Source: Symbiodinium natans
Taxonomy: Eukaryota; Sar; Dinophyceae; Suessiales; Symbiodiniaceae
DNA length: 64,000 nucleotides
Assembly: GCA_905221605.1 (NCBI GenBank)
Contig: CAJNDS010002523.1
Coordinates: forward strand, 610,001 to 674,000
Direction of reading: 5' to 3'
The translations under genes were made by a program, and so were the position numbers. This document shows, piece by piece, positions 63,701 to 64,000 of the stretch (the first letter of the stretch is position 1; every line of letters starts with the position of its first letter). The notes under the pieces were generated by a model. It saw nothing but the letters and a program-made list of their open reading frames with translations. It was not told the origin of the DNA and ran no database searches.

Positions 63701-64000
63701 CTCGAAGGTGCATCCTGACGGGTCGGAGAAGTGGGTGGTGCCGGCAACACAGGCCTGCAGTCCCACACAGTTCGAAGTGACTACTTGTGCCTGCGTCGCA
63801 TGGACAGGTCATCCTGAACATCACGAGCAGCAACAGCAGCGTCCGTGGAATCGAGCTTTGGCAACATCATGAGTCGTCAGGTGTACCATTCGTGCATCAT
63901 CCGCTTTATGGCCTGACGGCGTAAGCGTGAGAGATGCGGAATCTGTGTCAGGAAATACGCGATTCCAAGATCACCTACTTGGAACCTCACGGCTTGCCAT
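57472..64000 (+). CDS. secreted right-handed beta-helix (pectin-lyase-fold) protein with Apple-like motifs; 3' end outside the window
   Basis: Assembled from about 15 exons by motif and phase. Order: signal peptide MSLPSWLGLLVSSLLPASA; the beta-helix N-cap VVYADSSKGNGSA with NDSHPGSLAQPVKSLEQAAE and ATIILRAGTYF; GEQVVSGGQPL; an Apple-like cysteine segment (RYLGVMPDADSCEKA, FTSYVFHE, then TCYGIR and QQDGVVTG); LRLNGERMIRA plus RYPDGSPEMTGQW; DVIVTADDWPE; GEFYLGVGGNE with SVGYWCGDNAPR; INAWRG plus GRWFSWQF; WWIENVLPECDAPNEFFYD; LYVSFNGS; LNITSSNSSVRGIEL; and IRDSKITYLEPHGLP. This series is what I know from a large family of dinoflagellate and bacterial secreted beta-helix proteins, presumed to act on or bind polysaccharides outside the cell. 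The substrate is unknown. An in-frame TGA lies at 62583. ATG 57472 is preferred over 57406 because the relict leader lies between them and a signal peptide follows. Confidence 0.76.
57863..57995 (+). CDS. beta-helix gene exon 2
   Basis: After GTGAAG, phase 0. LSGNDSHPGSLAQPVKSLEQ then LKQPATIILRAGTYFVQ, the conserved first turn of the helix. It ends in phase 1 at CAGG|GTGCCC. The intron before it is 79 nt. Confidence 0.78.
58511..58605 (+). CDS. beta-helix gene exon 3
   Basis: After AATACAG, completes the codon (G+GT) and reads GGEQVVSGGQPLQIP, the conserved VSGGxPL turn. It ends AGCCAA|GTACGC in phase 0. Confidence 0.6.
58875..59045 (+). CDS. beta-helix gene exon 4 (Apple-like motif)
   Basis: After a pyrimidine-rich CCCTTACAG in phase 0. 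LRYLGVMPDADSCEKAASAQ then NAFTSYVFHESLDRPMPCMG. DADxCExA-x7-FTSYxxHE and CxGRT match Apple/PAN-like segments found in this family. The 3' end is uncertain (a GT at 59000 or 59046). Confidence 0.62.
59145..59228 (+). CDS. beta-helix gene exon 5 (second Apple-like core)
   Basis: After AATCTCAG: PWLRTCYGIRAPFGFHPIQQ then DGVVTGP, ending at C|GTGACA. W-x-x-TCYGI-R ... QQxGVVTG is the closing part of the Apple-like unit. Confidence 0.62.
59685..60120 (-). CDS. antisense frames inside a beta-helix intron, with a possible 25-nt intron (tentative)
   Basis: Minus frame 60120-59965 reads SECFAELDEAPVMATIQATH. Another, ending at 59791, reads MRAKILQKLLEWALAASVML and stops at a perfect donor, GCCAA|GTAAGT; 25 nt later TTTCAG is followed by a phase-correct exon, IPQTLVEPKLLPIPRSEGTF, to TAG at about 59650. 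It could be a nested gene, but a competing + frame (59801-60040) covers the same bases. Confidence 0.28.
60511..60613 (+). CDS. beta-helix gene exon (GLRLNGERMIRA)
   Basis: After GAGACAG: DVSLRHPDVPFEIQDGDGFP then GLRLNGERMIRA. The L-R-x-N-G-x-R-x-x-R-A string is a family hallmark, directly followed in homologues by RYPxGxPE, which is found in the next exon. The donor does not look canonical (GT at 60611 or CT). Confidence 0.62.
60761..60896 (+). CDS. beta-helix gene exon (RYPDGSPE)
   Basis: After ATTCGCAG: RYPDGSPEMTGQWLYGAGQA then WLHKISQAFRSTSEYAECHL, up to CAA|GTGAGG. The 5' part is firmly the family motif; the 3' limit is less sure, because a second frame (NVISTLPSSEAMGGGDYVDA) opens at 60872. 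Confidence 0.58.
61253..61501 (+). CDS. beta-helix gene exon (VTADDWPE)
   Basis: After GGCCAAG: DGFTAWAPPRRRPAAQ then DVIVTADDWPEASQ, matching the W-x-PP ... VxxxDWP segment of the family. The frame stays open to a TAA at 61499. A GT at 61345 could end the exon earlier. Confidence 0.58.
   Translation, partial: DGFTAWAPPRRRPAAQDVIVTADDWPEASQQFVLRTKMTESADQQPEERPGWPFKTFIRFKACQLVLAKAQNLNIDGHISAA
61624..62233 (+). CDS. open frames inside a beta-helix intron (uncertain)
   Basis: 61674-61858, after CTGCAG, reads RVADAGRVAEDLSRWFDHAR to a TGA. 61956-62114, after GCCGCAG, ends at a consensus donor, AT|GTAAGT, and after a 43-nt pyrimidine-rich intron ending TGCGCAG continues in phase as LGAFAGRPPGAQPVDSPIRE to TGA at 62231. 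The position between two beta-helix exons makes their status unclear: cryptic exons, alternative 3' ends or chance. Confidence 0.3.
62530..62700 (+). pseudogene. beta-helix gene exon with in-frame TGA
   Basis: After GGACAG: GDFGEFYLGVGGNEAA, then TGA (62583-62585), then in the same frame ADCSTALAKLGTCDDVTPSV and GYWCGDNAPR. GVGG ... GYWC is a paired family motif, and homologues often have cysteine near the TGA position. Either a nonsense mutation, a recoded codon or an assembly error. Labelled pseudogene only for the stop. Confidence 0.5.
62986..63046 (+). CDS. beta-helix gene exon (INAWRG)
   Basis: Reads RKYTSNASAKPVINAWRG and ends in phase 1 at CGTG|GTCAGC. Matches the family's A-V-x-x-A-W-R-x segment. 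The 5' limit is uncertain. Confidence 0.6.
63177..63240 (+). CDS. beta-helix gene exon (GRWFSWQF)
   Basis: After CCTGAAG, completes the codon (G+GT): GRWFSWQFLVDEVNPRRLD, ending in phase 2 at a consensus donor, CC|GTAAGA. The preceding intron is 130 nt. Confidence 0.7.
63488..63601 (+). CDS. beta-helix gene exon (WWIENVLPECDAPNEFFYD)
   Basis: After CAGCCAG, completes CC+C. Reads FAGAEGVNSGGQ, then WWIENVLPECDAPNEFFYDP. This W-x-x-EN-x-x-E-x-DAPxEFFYD block is highly characteristic. It ends ACCAG|GCGTGG, an apparent GC donor, in phase 2. Confidence 0.75.
63677..63752 (+). CDS. beta-helix gene exon (LYVSFNGS)
   Basis: After TGCCAG, completes AG+G: SLYVSFNGSKVHPDGSEKWV then VPATQ, ending CAG|GCCTGC in phase 0, again an apparent GC donor. 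Homologues read TLYxxxNGT here. The preceding intron is 75 nt. Confidence 0.72.
63808..63880 (+). CDS. beta-helix gene exon (LNITSSNSSVRGIEL)
   Basis: After GGACAG in phase 0: VILNITSSNSSVRGIELWQH, with two potential N-glycosylation sites. The preceding intron is 55 nt with a GC-AG border. The 3' limit is uncertain. Confidence 0.62.
63952..64000 (+). CDS. beta-helix gene exon (IRDSKITYLEPHGLP), cut by the window end
   Basis: After TGTCAG: EIRDSKITYLEPHGLP. The R-D-(T/S)-x-x-T-Y-L-x-PHG block is a strong family signature and normally leads into the catalytic-like core of the helix, which must lie beyond the window. Confidence 0.7.

Overview
The window reads as nuclear DNA of a dinoflagellate, most likely a Symbiodiniaceae/Suessiales alga. 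The reasons are: many short exons separated by introns with GT-AG and apparent GC-AG borders; a pentatricopeptide-repeat (PPR) gene whose repeats carry the ISACEKG-type signature common in these algae; a secreted beta-helix protein with Apple-like cysteine motifs; an apparent relict dinoflagellate spliced leader just upstream of that gene's start codon; and abundant simple repeats. There is no bacterial operon structure, phage, plasmid or CRISPR. Almost all long open frames that contain the simple repeats are artefacts.

There are two anchor loci. (1) A PPR gene on the + strand, about 12.5-18.6 kb, is seen as some fourteen exon-sized pieces, several interrupted or degenerate, with fold-back elements in one intron. 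Further + strand exons at 18.9-19.9 kb may be its 3' end. (2) At the right edge, from 57,472 to beyond 64,000 on the + strand, is a multi-exon gene for a secreted right-handed parallel beta-helix (pectin-lyase-fold) protein with Apple-like cysteine motifs. It runs off the window. Its pieces were joined by family motif and, where possible, by intron phase. It contains one in-frame TGA.

Between the anchors are many exon-like segments with good splice borders, several of them phase-matched to their neighbours: 8.8-9.3 kb minus, 9.7-10.1, 20.9-21.5, 30.8, 32.5-34.5, 38.1-40.5, 41.2-43.3, 44.2-47.5 (both strands), 48.1-48.7, 49.6-50.9, 51.0-52.7 and 53.3-56.5 kb. I do not recognise their products. 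The intron between beta-helix exons at 61.3 and 62.5 kb also holds clean-looking open frames, so an open, protein-like frame is weak evidence here and I score such calls low.

Repeats dominate elsewhere: a poly-G/poly-C pair at 0.1 kb; a fold-back, trinucleotide and C-rich block at 11.2-11.9 kb; three inverted repeats at 13.2-13.7 kb, one with flanking 7-bp direct repeats; alternating purine-pyrimidine tracts at 40.7-41.0 and 41.3-41.9 kb; a 13-bp minisatellite at 51.6-51.7 kb; a GTA tract at 54.3-54.6 kb; and a tandem array of 166/154-bp units at 54.9-55.3 kb. From 21.5 to 30.8 kb I see nothing I can name.
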